From assembly GCF_964355755.1 (NCBI RefSeq), contig NC_092670.1:30799795-30863794 (forward strand): a stretch of 64,000 bases of DNA, given 5' to 3'. Position numbers and translations under genes: made by a program. Below are positions 25,141 through 38,660 of the stretch, one piece after another. The notes under the pieces are model-generated. The model had not been told where the DNA came from and did no database searches. It saw only the letters and a list, made by a program, of their open reading frames with translations. Position 1 is the stretch's first letter. The number at the start of each line of letters is the position of its first letter. This DNA comes from Antedon mediterranea. Taxonomy: Eukaryota > Echinodermata > Crinoidea > Comatulida > Antedonidae.

Positions 25141-25260
25141 GATTTATTCATTCATTCATCTTTTTATTTCAGAATATCATGGTGACATAATATATCCATA
25201 GCAAAAGAGAAAAAAAAATCTTAATCTAAGAGCTCATAGAACAAAAACAAAAATATATAT
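25141..25260 (-). mobile_element. possible 3' end of a LINE or SINE with (GAAT)n tail
   Basis: On the minus strand the sequence runs CACCATGATATTCTGAAATA then AAAAGATGAATGAATGAATA. A 3' end with an AATAAA-like signal and a short tandem tail is typical of non-LTR retroelement ends in invertebrates. No coding part is attached, so the assignment is tentative. Confidence 0.35.
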
Positions 25261-25604
25261 AAAAAGACAATGCAACAAGGCATACCATTGTATGTTCATT
25301 TAGTTTCCATTAATGTTCATGAATTAATTATTTGATTGATAATTTTTTTCTGGCAATTAATAGGCTTAATTTGTGTCAGCAACTCAATTGCTTATTGACC
25401 ACCTAAACCCTAATTCTGACTGGCGATAGTCAGTTAAATTCTATTTAGCGACAGCTGCAAAATCAGGTGATTCTCCAATGAGAATATCTGCAAGTCTGTC
25501 AGTGCGTAAATGACCATAAGTTGTAAGAATAGACTTGAATAGCCTAGGCCTATATGTTAAAATCCCGGATTCATTCGGTAGTACACTCAGCAATACATTA
25601 CCGG

Positions 25605-26694
25605 CAGGCCCGTAGCCAGGGGTGGGGGGGGGGGTTTATGGTTCGAACCCCACCCCTCCCCCCCCCCCCTTTAGAGCGAACCCCCCCTTAAGCGACTGCG
25701 AACCCCCATTCCCGACATGCCCAATACCTCACCCTCATCTCCGAAAATCGTCCAAATACGTGCCCCACAGTACAACAAGTTGTTCGTAAATTGAAAAATT
25801 CGTAAACTCGTTCGAAATAACTCATACAGTACCTTCTTCCCTGTATGAGCGTACTTCGAGCGATAGGCCTACGTGTCTGTAAATTTCTAAGAGTTGCAAA
25901 TGAATTGCCGATTTTAACCTGAAAAATAAATATTTGGTCCCTGCATGTAACATGATATTGACGCGTCTCACAGCGAGCTGGGGCACGAACGATTCGTACA
26001 AAGGACACCGCCAGACAACTGCGTACCAATTGTTTAGATCACTGGCAGTCAGACAGCATGCATAAAGTATATAGCCTTCCGACATACATCGGTATTTATG
26101 TGTGGCTATGAAGTGTAATGTATCATAGAGGATTATAGTGAATATTAATATTTTACACTATAATATCTATGGTATCATGTACTGTAGTTCACATTATGGC
26201 ATCCGATTATTTTTTTCTAGACCACCAGCCGATACGTACTCAAATGTATCAATATCACCTATTTACATTGGCATAATTAATTTCCTCAACAAATTGCTGT
26301 AAATAAATATTATAGATAGAGCTATAATAAGAATTGCATTTGCCTTCACCCAGTGTGCTTTTTTCGGGGCTTCTCCTAGACGTACGTTCGCATTGAACTT
26401 GAACGCAAAATAAAATACCGAGTAAATGATCAAACAATCGGCGGTTCCGCACAGAGCACGCGCATCTAACATACAGCAACAAATGTTATCGTTTAAATAG
26501 TCCACGAGTCCATGTACGATCGTTTTGCTCATTGGTAGCATGCTGCATGAGAGTGTCTTTTCCGGCCATCTAGGGGTGTCATTTAACAAAATTCGCTTCG
26601 CCTCAGGCCCCACCCCATGGGGGGGGGGGGGGGGGTGGTGACCCAAATACTTAGTGTCCGAACCCCCCCTTGACAAATCCTGGCTATGGCCCTG
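25605..26694. mobile_element. hAT-like non-autonomous DNA transposon
   Basis: The inverted ends are CAGGCCCGTAGCCAGG at 25605 and CCTGGCTATGGCCCTG ending at 26694, flanked on both sides by the direct repeat ACCGG (25600-25604 and 26695-26699). CAGRG.CRTAGCCAGG termini are characteristic of hAT elements, and a 5-bp duplication fits the hAT5 group described in marine invertebrates. Just inside both ends are long G or C runs (about 25619-25633, 25661-25671, 26619-26636) and GGTTCGAACCCC or TTCGGACACT-type phrases. No transposase is present: the 113- and 163-codon minus-strand frames show no BED finger or dimerisation domain. Confidence 0.85.
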
Positions 26695-26699
26695 ACCGG

Positions 26700-28669
26700 T
26701 ATTGAAATTCAATTCAGAGAAACAAACTGCGTGGAGCTTTTCCGTAACAAACAATTTTCAAACCTATTATTACATCCCTAATGTAAGGTCATTCATAATT
26801 GGGTTTTCAGCACGCGACACGTTGGGAATTTAGATGATATTTCCAATGTGAATAAATGTACTGATTTCCCGACGGCAAAAGCCATAGGCCTACTTATTAA
26901 ATCGATGATATAGATTATGAACCTAGCGCGCACTGCCGGTCACTGCCTGAAAACGTGGTTTAGTGTCAGTCTGTTGACGCATTAATGCGTCAACTGTTGC
27001 TTTGTCTAATGGTGAAGAAGTTAACAAAAGCGATATAATTTGTATATCATTCAAGAGTTATTTGATTGGATTTAATCGTTGACTTGAGATTGGATTTATT
27101 CGACTTATTCTATATTAATATTGTTATTTTTTAGGATCTAATTTGTTTAATCGATTTATTGGAACATGTGTAGTAGTTAAATCTACGATGAGGTAAATAT
27201 TTATCAAACCTCGCATGAAAATTGAGAAATGAGTCTAACATGGTCAAACAATTGATTATTATGTGCATTTTGTTTTGTCATACATAGGCCTTTATTTATT
27301 TTTGAGGCAGATCTGAGAGGGTTGGTCACCACAGTCTCCATAACTTCATGCTCAGACTTCATAAGAAAAATAAATATTGGCCTGATATATTTATTGTTAT
27401 GTATATATTTCACAATATAAATCTGTATAGGCCTTTAAAAAAAAAAATATATATATATATATAATATATACTTATTTATTTAATGCCTGTTTGGGTGATT
27501 AATGTCATAGCCTGTCATTACCCCTTGGCAACCTTTTAACCTATGCACGTTTTTACCGGTTAATGTTGCTTTGAATCTTGCTATTCTTAGATTTGAACAT
27601 CAATACATGTTTATAGGTTATAAAGTAAGTTTAATTACTTTCGTCATTCTAGAATCTCCGTAAATCAGGCTTTAATAATCAGACTATTGGGGGATGAAAT
27701 CGTCAGTAGTAAAAATCTGCTGCCGCGTGTGATGGATGAAATGATGAGATGGTTTTTTTATTTATGAAAAATTATATAAAGAGTTTTTGGAAGGTCATGA
27801 ACCGAACAAAAATGAAACGTTGACTGAAATGGTGAATCGTGGATACTATACCCCTCCTCATTCCTTCACACACGTGATGGACACACTCCGTCCTTGCAAA
27901 TAGCTATCCCCTCTGTGGTAAAAAAACGTAGGAAATGGATGATCAATATACTCGTATGCCCATTCTACAATAACCCTGCTTAGCCTGGATTGGTAAAGAG
28001 AAACTGTATATCAGGCTTTGTTCTGATGTGATTACAACAAGTAATACTTTTGGAAAGGTGGTTTAGAACTTTAGATGGTTCTGTTCCAAAGATATTTTTA
28101 AAGCGCATTTCACTGTAGTGTCCCATCAAGCATTTTTAAAGTTTGATATATATAGATTGGTTAAATGTTTGAAATTGTGACCTAGAACTGGAAGAGCTTC
28201 GAACCCACTTCTTAATGGGTTTAAGTTATGGCGCCCAACGGTGAGAAAAGATTAATGATTTTGCTCTATTTCAACTCGTTGTGTGTCTTCAAGCCATCAC
28301 CACAAATTGCTCGTTTACAACTATCAAAGAAACAACAATTGAATACCGCGGGGATTTATAATTGTCAATCTGCCTCGTAAATGCCAGGAAGTAATGTTTT
28401 TGCGTTTCTTCAAACACTTTTTATAACCTTTAAACAGCATTATGGTATAATCAATTGACACTATTTTCCTGTAGTTCCCTGGAAACTGGCATTGTTTAAT
28501 AGCAACCACTATTATTAATATTATTTATTCATAATTTACCACATTGGCATATCAGTGTTATGTGTTATTTATATTTAAAGCTACAATCATCATCACCCGG
28601 CTCTGCAGCTGTCTTTATCTGACAGACTATTGCCAGTCATCTAGAAAAGAGTAGCTCTTAAATACACGA
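26700..28669. other. non-coding; (AT)n run at about 27439-27472
   Basis: Apart from a poly-A/(TA)n microsatellite at 27439-27472, no feature was recognised. Frames are short and without domain content. Confidence 0.45.
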
Positions 28670-28800
28670 TATCTCTGTCATTGGGTTCATATATCCATCA
28701 CTCCTGAGGATGATCAAAGCATATTGACCGAAACGTCGAGAAACTCAACAGTTCTTTTCAGACCTAATATACGTGGTGTGCCGCAAACTTTATATCAACA
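28670..28800 (+). mobile_element. Penelope-like element remnant with hammerhead-like core
   Basis: At 28703-28739 the sequence reads CCTGAGGATGATCAAAGCAT then ATTGACCGAAACGTCGAG, followed by AACTCAACAGTTCTTTTCAG. Penelope-like retroelements carry hammerhead ribozyme motifs with CTGATGA and CGAAACGTC segments in their repeats. Here the first core segment is CTGAGGATGA, with extra bases, and stem II is weak, so self-cleavage is doubtful. No reverse transcriptase or GIY-YIG endonuclease lies nearby. Confidence 0.5.
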
Positions 28801-29072
28801 ACATTTTATTTCGCCATGCAAACCTTCGAACAATATAATGTATAACGTGATATATGTATTCAGGATACTACCATCATAGAAGAGTGAGTGCTTCTATTTA
28901 GGCCTACAGAAAAGCAGCTTAGATATAATTGCTTGCCATAATTATGCTTTGATATACTTTCTCTTGCTTTTGAATCTAAAAATTCAGAAAACAATGTCGC
29001 GAGTTTCTAGAAACGAGAAGTGAGCTTATAATTTGTGTTTGTTTTATATTAGGCCTTTGTATGTATTACCGA

Positions 29073-29219
29073 TACTGTTTATGCGTATATTACAGAGGCC
29101 TGTTACAGAACCTCATATTTTAATTGAGTTTGTTTAGCATGTTCGATTTACTGTTTATGCATATACGGAGGCCTAGTCACAAAACCTCATAGTTTAATTG
29201 CGTTTGTTACGTTTGCAAT
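29073..29219 (+). repeat. 76-bp tandem duplication
   Basis: TACTGTTTATGCGTATATTA at 29073 recurs as TACTGTTTATGCATATACGG at 29149. Both copies continue through GAGGCCT, ACAGAACCTCATA or ACAAAACCTCATA, and TTTAATTG.GTTTGTT. The two copies have diverged modestly. Confidence 0.8.
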
Positions 29220-30677
29220 CGTTCATTCACATCACTTGGGAAACACAAGACGCCAGTACCATTGCAGAATAATGTTCAATGTATCAAAATACATAAATTT
29301 AATTAATCATATGCAATGAATTTGTTTGTCTCCACTGAGTTAAATTGTGGCTTACTGTTGTATTTAATTGATAAAACAGATTATTTCAATCATTAATAAT
29401 AATAACGGTTTATATAATACAAATAAATCAATACTTACGGTACTTTATATTACAAAGGTTCGGAAACACTCAGTAATATTCATCATTCCTATTTAGTCAT
29501 TTGCATACAACTTGAATAGAACTGCTTTGAGACACAAATGCAAAACAATGTAAAGTACATGTACTCGACAAAACAAAGAGTCACGTCATTCAGTGTCCAG
29601 CAGGCGGATAGAAACTATTGAATAAATATTGTTGGAGAGGTGGTGATGGACCGGCAATGTCTACTATGGTAGAACTTCAAAAAGTGTTTAGGAGATGTGT
29701 TTATAGTCTTGCAAGATAGAATGCGTTCTCTTATTTATTCGTTTACTTAAAACAAAAACGGATTCAATACGGAGAGCTCTACAATATTTTAATAATTTAC
29801 TACCACTCGGCGGTTTAATCCACAAAGGTCTAGATTCTAGACGGCGATTGGACTATTATGGTAAACAGATACATAGTTTGCAGATATATTTTTGTGTGGC
29901 ATGCACCACTTTTATTCAATTTCATTCAATAGCAACAATAATAGTTAAACGCACATATATGGCGTTTCATACAATACTTGAATTGCAGAAAAATGTAAAC
30001 GCTGACTGGTGGACAATAACATACAAATAACAATAAAAAGACTTTGGGCAAATCTAGGTTCTCTTCACAAAAGTAGATTGATGTCATTAATTGTGGTATT
30101 TAAATTGATGCCATCGAAAGATGCTAACATTGTAAATAAAGTAAGATACGTTTCCATGATGTAGGCCTAAGCGTTGATTTGTTATTATAATTGAAATATA
30201 GGACAATCGCCTGAGAAGAATGGATCTCATAAACCTTTAAAAGCATAGGGTAATAATGTGACATACAATAAAACATTCAATTAAATGCTATGAATTCCTT
30301 TCACCCTGGCATATTTTCAACAAAATATTAATATTAATGTTCATGAATAGCATAGGCCTATTTTGTTTATACAAAATATAGTTTTAGAGTAGAACATGAA
30401 ATAAAATAATAATAGAGTACCTCGGATGCTGATCTTGTTTGTATGAGAGAGATGAGGCAATGGAAGTGAAATAGGAAGGTCGGAGTTCTAGTAGTTTGTT
30501 TGGTCGGGACCACTCAAATAATTTAATTTTTCATCCATCGTTGTTATTATTTACGTTTCATCAAGGTGTCTTAAAGCAGTTCGCACTAGAAATGCCACAA
30601 CGTTATATCATCTCTGTTGAGACGTACGCAAAATGGCACAGCGCATACGTCACTTTGGTCTATGCGCTCCTGCCTCT
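29220..30677. other. non-coding, no feature seen
   Basis: AT-rich DNA with short frames only (for example 29848-30030, 60 codons, no domain). Confidence 0.4.
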
Positions 30678-30696
30678 TAGTGGGAACCAAGCTTTA
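30678..30696 (-). repeat. solo end of the AAGCTTGGTTCCCACTAG MITE family
   Basis: TAGTGGGAACCAAGCTTTA matches the right terminus of the MITE at 34396-34581, and its reverse complement matches that element's left end almost perfectly. No matching opposite end is seen upstream, so it is a truncated copy. Confidence 0.6.
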
Positions 30697-33600
30697 GCTG
30701 TTGTGATAATTTACAACAATCGTGTCGATATGTTTGCGTAAGTTGTATCTTTTTTTTTAAACAATAATTTTTTTTTTCAGCTGACAACTTCAAGCTGTAT
30801 AATAAATATAAATCCACCAATCAATATAAATTTATCGAATGAAAAATAAAATAACTGTAATATATTAATGCATGAGTGCTTACAACAGTTGAATTGATTT
30901 GATAAATTGAGACACATTATTTTTATTTATTTTATACGATGAAGCTGTCAAGTTCATACATCGAATCCATTTATCACATTTGCGTATGAAAAGTGAAAAA
31001 GGGGGAAAATGCTTATTAGAATTTGATACGTTCATAAGCCGACTGTTATTAACTTGGACATCGATTGAATTAAGGTAATGACAAGTAGAGAATTGCTGAC
31101 GTGTATCAATAACTTGCTATCCAGAAAGTCAACTATCGTGTGGTAATTGACACCTAAGAAATCAAACAATTAGGCCCTATTGTTCATATTCCCCGAAATT
31201 TGGAATATTAATTTCAATCATATTCAGTATCTAAAATGCTAATGTTGACACTAGCCATCTGAGTGGATTTACAATCCACTGTGTTTTACAATGGAAATAT
31301 TGCGATTCATTAAGGTCGATTACATCTATTATACTGTTATTATACCTCAGCTATTACTGCGTCCGATAATTAGTGCATGATTTACTGACAGAGCAGTGCA
31401 CTCACGACATTTGGACATGTTCGATTTTCACAGCAAATACTTAACACAGAATCGAAAAAGCATTATGAGTATGTGGTCTTGAACGATCATACAATGCGAT
31501 TTATGACCAAAACAGGTGTTTTCGCATGCAGTCACATTAGTTAAATAATGTCGATAGGCCGGAAGGAGAGTCGATGCCTCAAAACAGAGTGTTCCGAATA
31601 TGAAATATGATAGGCCTACTCCTTGTTTGTCAATATTGAGGACTTGACCAACCACAATCACATGATACATAGGCCTATGATGACCATAATCAACCCGGTA
31701 ATCATAACAAGAATAATGAAGAATACAACGTCATAATTATTTCAAAACCATCGGAGGTTGTTGTGTTTGTCAAAATATCATCAGCACATAAAACGGTACT
31801 GAATAGTATAGTAGTATTGACAACCAACTCTTTCAGTTTTTAATAACTGAAGTATGACACATCAGGAAGAGATTTAACTTACTTGGACAGCATACTTGTT
31901 CTGGAAACACAAATCAAGTTTAGGGTTACTATCACCGACAATGGATGCATAATGACGGTTTAAAATAAATTATTATGGATAGCCTATATTAATTACAGAG
32001 ACAGGCTGAGCTCACATATTACTCACGATTTTTCCAAAAAAAGTATAACAATTAAAATTCATATGTTTTTGACACCCTCAATTCATAAAACTGAAATTAA
32101 ATCATTCGATGCTCCTAATTGTTTTCTTGCCCAAAAGATATTTTGTTAAGAAGGTGTCTTAAATAGGATTATTAAACTAATCAAATTAAATGTATGGTTA
32201 AATTTGATAGCTGAGTAAATCGATGAAAAATGTTCAACTTAAATACATTAATACTTGTAAGTTACAGTACGAAAGGCATCGAAAAGTGTTTTTAAATTTA
32301 TACAATACACACTGAAAATAAAAAAAAACACTCCGATTAATGGTTCTTATAATGCCATTTTCGGTTCAAATGTTAAATCAAGATACTTCCCTATTGTTAT
32401 TTGGAGTTACGGTTATACTATGTTAAGATACATTACACACTATTAAACATATCCGTGAGGATACGTACTATACATGAATAATGAAACACATTTACCGTAA
32501 TTCCACGAAGATATGACTGTGACATTAATTTAATGGATTTAAATTAAGGCCTGGACAATTACTTGATGAAAGGAGAGATTTAGTGCATCTGTTGAACTAT
32601 GATGTTTAAACGTAAGACCGTCATTCTTAGAAATATATTTTTATCATATTTATTACATATAGTATTAGTACAATTTTACTTTTCTCAGCCCCACGATGGA
32701 AATCCACACTGAAAAATGGTTTATTAAAAAGAGATTATGCAGTTTCAGTTTCGATTCGAAACAGAATAGAATAATTTAAATAGAACCCAAAATGCCAGAA
32801 TCCAACAACGGAGTAAGTTAATAATTTTAATAAACGAAAATCTCTACTCACCGACAAGAATATACTCCCACTTAAAATACAACACAAGAGTCACGTCAGA
32901 TTGCAACCACTACGACTGCCATGGGGACTGTCGACTTTTTTTGTCACTCCTTATGTTATTTGAAGGTACCTAGGTCTAATATAAAAGCATCGAAAGTGTT
33001 ACTTGCGTACGCTTGATTACGCTGAAATATTGTTCTTACAAAATTAAGAATACGCACGCTTTATAAGCTCCTTCTCGCGTGACGTTTACCAGTTCAATGA
33101 ATCTTCCAGCGAATAGTTATTGTTACCTTTTCTCAGTTCTGATTGCTTCTAAATTACGCTTGCAATAATTGGTCGATACTCAGCTTAGCTAAGTAGTCAA
33201 GAGAATCAGAACGTTAGGCCAGGTTCTCTAGAGTGCTTTACATTCTTCAGTTTAAATTCCAGCGGGAATTGTCGCATTGAATACCTGACAGACTATTCTC
33301 ATCAGTTGCGCTGTAGATATCAATATATTACGGGATAATAACGATTTATTAGTAGAAAACTAACATTTTTAACTACAAATATACCATCAAATTCTTCCAA
33401 TCGTCTATTTTGCTATTTTGTTTGTCTGTATTGTTGTATATCGGATGCTATTTTTCTCAGAATGTCCGCCACAAGTGCGATATTTTTCTTACTAATTATC
33501 ATTTTTATAGTAAAAAAAAAAGAAAGAATATTATTCTTTTTAAGGTATCTTCGTGGCTATGCATTTGTATATTTGTATGTCGGTCCGTGGCGGAGATAAT

Positions 33601-34395
33601 ATTTCCTCCATGGTCGGTCAAAATCTAATACAAAACAACGACACTCTAAATCCATCCGTACTTTCTCTGGCTCAATAGCATGCAGTTGTACACTGGTGGT
33701 CTCTAATCTATGTTCGTAATGAACACGTCACATACAGATCGGGCAAACCCTTTATCCTATTCATGCTCGTTTATGCATAACGTCATTATAAGTATTTCAT
33801 CACGCGTAACGGATTGTAACTAGTGCCATCACACATTGTAGAAAATGAAGTGGAAAAGTACCCACCAAAACAACATTTGTTTTTGTTCGGCATGGGTAGC
33901 ATGAACATGTTATATAACTGTCTTACAAATAGTTCAAAGTAGACACAAAATTAGAAAGAAAAGAAAACCTAAAAACCATGACAAATGTATATGGCATAAA
34001 ATTAATTAATACAGGCCAAATTATTAATAATGTACGTAATATAATAATTAAATTAATTCAATAATAACAGTAAGTTACATAATCCATTACATCGAATATT
34101 AAATATAAGTAGATCTGGTAGGCTTGTTGAGGTAAACCAGGGAATTAAAACCCACTACAAAGAGATAGAGATTATTTTCGTGCAATATTATTAGCAAATC
34201 AAATATCTATAAGGTAATCTGTTATTTTGTAATTCTAATTTGTTTTAATGTTAAAATTACAAAACTGTTCAACATAACAGCATTTACTAATTTTGATGTA
34301 ATTTCTTTCTCTGGAAACAGATTTCATAAATGTTTTTAAAATAATGACGAAATAATCGTAGCCAAAATTAGGCTATTTATAATATTCCGTATGTA
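30697..34395. other. non-coding, no gene seen
   Basis: AT-rich, with scattered poly-A and poly-T tracts. The 80-codon minus frame (31428-31670) and 72-codon plus frame (33410-33628) have no recognisable domain or splice support. GC content rises slightly around 32880-33120, but no exon was identified. Confidence 0.4.
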
Positions 34396-34581
34396 AAGCT
34401 TGGTTCCCACTAGAACGTAACGCAAGGACGTAAACGCAACGCAAGCGTTTTAACCATTGACAAGCGAAGTAATAGACAGTTAGCAATCACAAGCGAATAA
34501 GCCATCGCTTGTGATTGGTCAATTCACTTGCGTTGCGTTGCGTTACGTCGTTGTGTTGCGTCGCTAGTGGGAACCACGCTT
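34396..34581. mobile_element. MITE, 186 bp, AAGCTTGGTTCCCACTAG termini
   Basis: The left end AAGCTTGGTTCCCACTAG pairs with CTAGTGGGAACCACGCTT on the right. Pairing extends inward about 50 bp through GTAACGCAAG, GACGTAA and CGCAACGCAAG, forming a near-complete foldback. Flanks CCGTATGTA and CCGTCATCA agree at 6 of 9 positions and may be an aged target-site duplication. Other pieces of this family lie at 3909-3937 and 30678-30696. An apparent 162-codon frame starts inside it but is not a gene. Confidence 0.85.
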
Positions 34582-36989
34582 CCGTCATCATACTATACAC
34601 AACACCACCACAAATTTCCTTGCCTTCAACGTCGATTACAATGGAAGTAGTAGAATTATTGATTTGTTTAAAAATATATATAAATGTTTCGTACTCGTTG
34701 GATTTCATAGAAAATATGACTGTTATTGCAGTTTCTTTACTTGGTAGAACAATGTACCATTGTATACCATGTTTGTGTTTGTATCATTATCTATTAGCTT
34801 CTATAATCATCGTCATTACCGTCATGGTAATCATTATTGTCACCATAGTTTATTACGTCATAATTGTGACAATTACCAGAAACATCCTTCTTATGGTAAG
34901 CACGTCGTCAACTAGTAGGCAAGTCTACAGACTCCACTCTTATCAGTATATTATTATCACCATAGGCCTTACCGCCATTAATATTATCAGTTACCAAGAG
35001 TGACAGTTTTCATTTTTCTTGTCCATTATATATCTTTTAAACATTGCCTTAATGTACCTCTTTACTTTCAAAATTTGTGTTACAAAAGAATAGAGATTTT
35101 ACTGTGTAATTTGAACTATCATATCCACTGATATGAAAGTGCTAATTTTCAACAAGCTCCTGTAACACAAATAAAATCCCAAAAATTATGAAACATGGGA
35201 GAAACTATAGATCGATAATTATTGGAATGTATGATCAATAGAAATGTGTTGCCCCCACCTGGCCTTTAATGTATACAGGTAGTTAGTCACTACCGTACAT
35301 TGTCTCTACTGACGAAACTAAACTAATTCCTCCATTGTCGGATGTACCACTTCCGTCACGTCTCCATTGCAAAAGTAGGAATATCATGTGTATTTTCAGA
35401 ACATTATAATACGGTGACAAATGTACAGTAATGTACTCATTGTCATTGCAAGAGCCATAAGCGAGCTAAATCACTCTCCTCAACGATCATGTTCCCAGGT
35501 TTTCAATAGGCCTACATAAACAAAATATTACGATAATAAGTCTCTTCTTTACCACTTGTCGTCGATAAGCTTGATCCAAACTAAATACAGTAAAGGAATG
35601 ATATAGAGTGTTCAGTAAGGTAAGCATTTCTGATTATCATCACCGTCATTGGTGGATGTAATGAAACGCAATTAGTAACGCTTTCTAATCGGACCAGCTA
35701 GGTAATTACGCCTAATATCTGCTTTTAATAGAAGAAAACTTGCGAAATTCATGACCCGTACAGTAACTTTGCCGCACTTGCCCGACCTACATATGTATAT
35801 TTCTATTTTATTGTCTCTATTTTCTAATTTTAACCTAAACCTATGCTTTCCCAAGTCGCATTATTTTTTGAAGTGGAGCTGCGTTGCTCATGTGGAAAAT
35901 CTTAGAAGCAAGAACCTGCAAATTGGTAAATTAAGAATTTTAACTTCAAAACTATAGATAGCCTAAAGCTTGTATTCGTCGTTGTGTCACTATAAAGTTT
36001 AAATATTTTCAATATTTAATTCGCAATCATGAAATAAAGTAAAATTCGAGTAATGTATTTTAAATTATTAATAATACAGATTGATAGGTAGTCAATTGAG
36101 CAGTGATTAGACCTACTCATCTTTTCATTTTTTCAACTATACGTTCTACTTCTTTTATTACTTCAATTGCATTAGTGTCATTATGTTACCGCTTTTGTCA
36201 ACTGAACATAAAGAGCTGACATACCGTATCCACTTTCACCCCAGTTACATCATGGCACCGGTTTTAGCGATCATAGACAGAGAATCGGTTGATGGTGGTA
36301 CAGAAGTAGGCCTAATTATGTTTAAAAAAGGCTTCATCAAACATGTCACGTCACACATCCACGACAAAATTAATTCTGTAATAGGTCGCTAAAAGTCACA
36401 CAGATGGACAAACAAACATACGCCTACTTACTTTTCACAAGTAATTGGACCAATCACGACGCGACGAAATTAACAGAACTTTTCCGTTGCACCGCCCATC
36501 AGTAAAAACCAACTTGATATAGCCTTGTGAGAATTGAACCACGCTTTATATCGTATAAAGTACGCCATGTCACTATGCCCTCATGGCCGTCATGTTGCCC
36601 TTTTGGTAATGTGTGCGAGTTATAACAATATAGTTATGGTACTAAGTACTAAGTCACACAATACAAACATAGTAATGCAAGAAGAGGGTGATAATAATAA
36701 ATGCGACAATGACTGGCATAAATGTGCGGTTATTAATATCCTTGAAGTAGAAATTAAAAATGATTATTAAACTCACCAGAAAGTCAATGATTTCGAGAAA
36801 TGTGACGACAGATAATAAGTCACAACTTAGTGCCGTATATTTAAGTAGAAATTGTTATATAAAATGTACCGTAGTTAATGACTTTAAATGCATATAATTA
36901 ATTAGCTGATCCATAAAGATAATGTATAGAGATAATTGATCAGCATTGTGTGTACTTAATCCATCGTGTTTGAAATCGAAGCGAAAAGT
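34582..36989. other. non-coding, no gene seen
   Basis: Includes a patch of ATT/GTC-type low-complexity sequence (34800-34880) that keeps one frame open without coding signal. The frames at 36183-36392 and 36534-36770 were inspected and lack domain or splice evidence. Confidence 0.4.
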
Positions 36990-37086
36990 CAGATGCCATT
37001 CCGGCGGGGGATAGTTTATTACCATTAGTTAAGGTCCTATGTAAAGCACCTAGAGGGGTCAGTGATCCATTAGGCGCTATATAAAT
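36990..37086 (+). mobile_element. 3' tail of a LINE or derived SINE
   Basis: The phrase TGTAAAGCACCTAGAG, then TTAGGCGCTATATAAATACT, then a (TTA)n run matches the 3' ends of L2/CR1-type retroelements. The LINE at 39046-42745 ends the same way on the other strand (GTGCGCTATAAAAATCTTAT then TTA repeats). The 5' boundary is arbitrary. Confidence 0.6.
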
Positions 37087-37160
37087 ACTGTTTATTATTA
37101 TTATTATTATTATTAGTGTTAGTGTTATTGTTATTGTTATTGTTATTATTATTATTATTC
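37087..37160 (+). repeat. (TTA)n / (TTG)n microsatellite tail
   Basis: TTATTATTA units with interspersed GTTAGTGTTATTG variants continue directly from the retroelement tail. The run of leucine codons in one frame is a by-product. Confidence 0.85.
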
Positions 37161-38660
37161 ACACTTTGTATAAGGTTAGACCTATACTTAGTTGAAATTG
37201 TAGGCATCGCGCAAACTGTTATCATGGAGATAATTAAAATGTTTCAGAAAGCGTCTTTCTGTAATCATCATCTCTTTTTGTCTAGCTGCTGTCTTCTTAC
37301 GATATACTGTAAATTATAAATTTGAACAAAATTTTCAATTTCACTCGAAAGAGATCGTCTCTCAAAATGAGGTACTGTAGTTGCTTTTCACGAAAGAGAT
37401 AGTAGCAATTTATTGTTATTGTTTTTGTGAAAGGTGTTTTGTTTCTTTTAAAAAACACGACTCAATTTTGAGATCGAATTCAGGAGTAACTTGTGCCATA
37501 ACACCAATTAATATGTTAATAATTAATGAAGTTGCATTGTTAAAGGATTAAACATTAATATTGCATAAAATAATACCTTATACAAAGTGTGAATGGCATC
37601 TGACTTTCGCTCACGTTCATCAAATTTAGATAATTAAACATCGCAGTTCCATCTGCTTATTCTCGCGGTTCCTGACAATACATGACGTCGAATTGTATAA
37701 AAACAGCAAGTCAAACAGTTGTGAATGCCTTGGTTGCTTGCTAGTTAATCTGCGCTAATGGGACTTCTTCTGACTAAATAAACGTGGGATTATAAGTACA
37801 CTATTAGTTGAATTTCACCCGATTCTCTTTGCTGTACCTCACATACTATAAATCTATAGTTCCGAAGTAGGCCTAGGAATATTTTAGATAGACAACATTT
37901 CATTTATATCACATGTGGTGCATGTAGCATTTAGGGTTTGGTTACTAAAGTTACACGTGAAACACACAGTGTTGTTTTACCAATAAATAATCCTATGATA
38001 GGAAATAGATACAGTACAGATGATTTGTTGTGTTTTTGATGCCAATGGCAATTACGATTCTCGATCCTGGCAGATTTTAGAGAAAAAAAAGTACAATGGT
38101 ACTGGACGGACGGCTCTCTCTATAATCTCTCTTTCTCGAATACGACATAAGTTATATATTAGTAATATAAATACTGTAGGGCCTACAGCATCGTTACGAA
38201 ATAATAATGTAGATGGATGGGCTTTGTATTAAAAGAAACCCACAAATATAAGAATGCCTCTTCCTTATTTTTCAAACGAAAAGAAATCTAAAAAAAAGTC
38301 AATTTCGAAATTAATTCACTGGGCTTCTTTTTTACTCGAGGTACCCGAGTCTAGGACTCGCTCATCTTCTCGTCTTCCATTTCCTCCTTCTCCTCCATCT
38401 GGACACTATTGAGACAACTTTCAAGTCATACTAGTTCTTTACGCGTCATGCATATACTAGGGTAGTAGGTGAACAAAGCTATAAAGAGAAAATGTTCGTA
38501 CTTCAACTGGATGCAGAACTATGACGTCATAAACATGGTACCAATCGAAAAAAATTGCGATTTATAAAGTAATACGCCTCCCTTATTCGTTGGTATTGAG
38601 CTGGGATTTGGCATGAATATACTACAGGGACATGTCCTCAAAGCTATAGAGCCGGATTTT
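37161..38660. other. non-coding, no feature seen
   Basis: AT-rich sequence. No exon, repeat unit or regulatory structure was recognised. Confidence 0.4.

Noticed and set aside
25640-25652. GGTTCGAACCCC resembling a tRNA B box
   Set aside because: No A box or cloverleaf nearby; it lies in the terminal region of the hAT-like element, where such palindromic phrases are part of the repeat.
26263-26754. 163-codon minus-strand frame
   Set aside because: Crosses the end of the hAT-like element and its G-run; composition and lack of any transposase motif make it a chance frame.
34515-35003. 162-codon + strand open frame
   Set aside because: Begins inside a MITE, continues through low-complexity ATT/GTC sequence, and has no domain or splice support.
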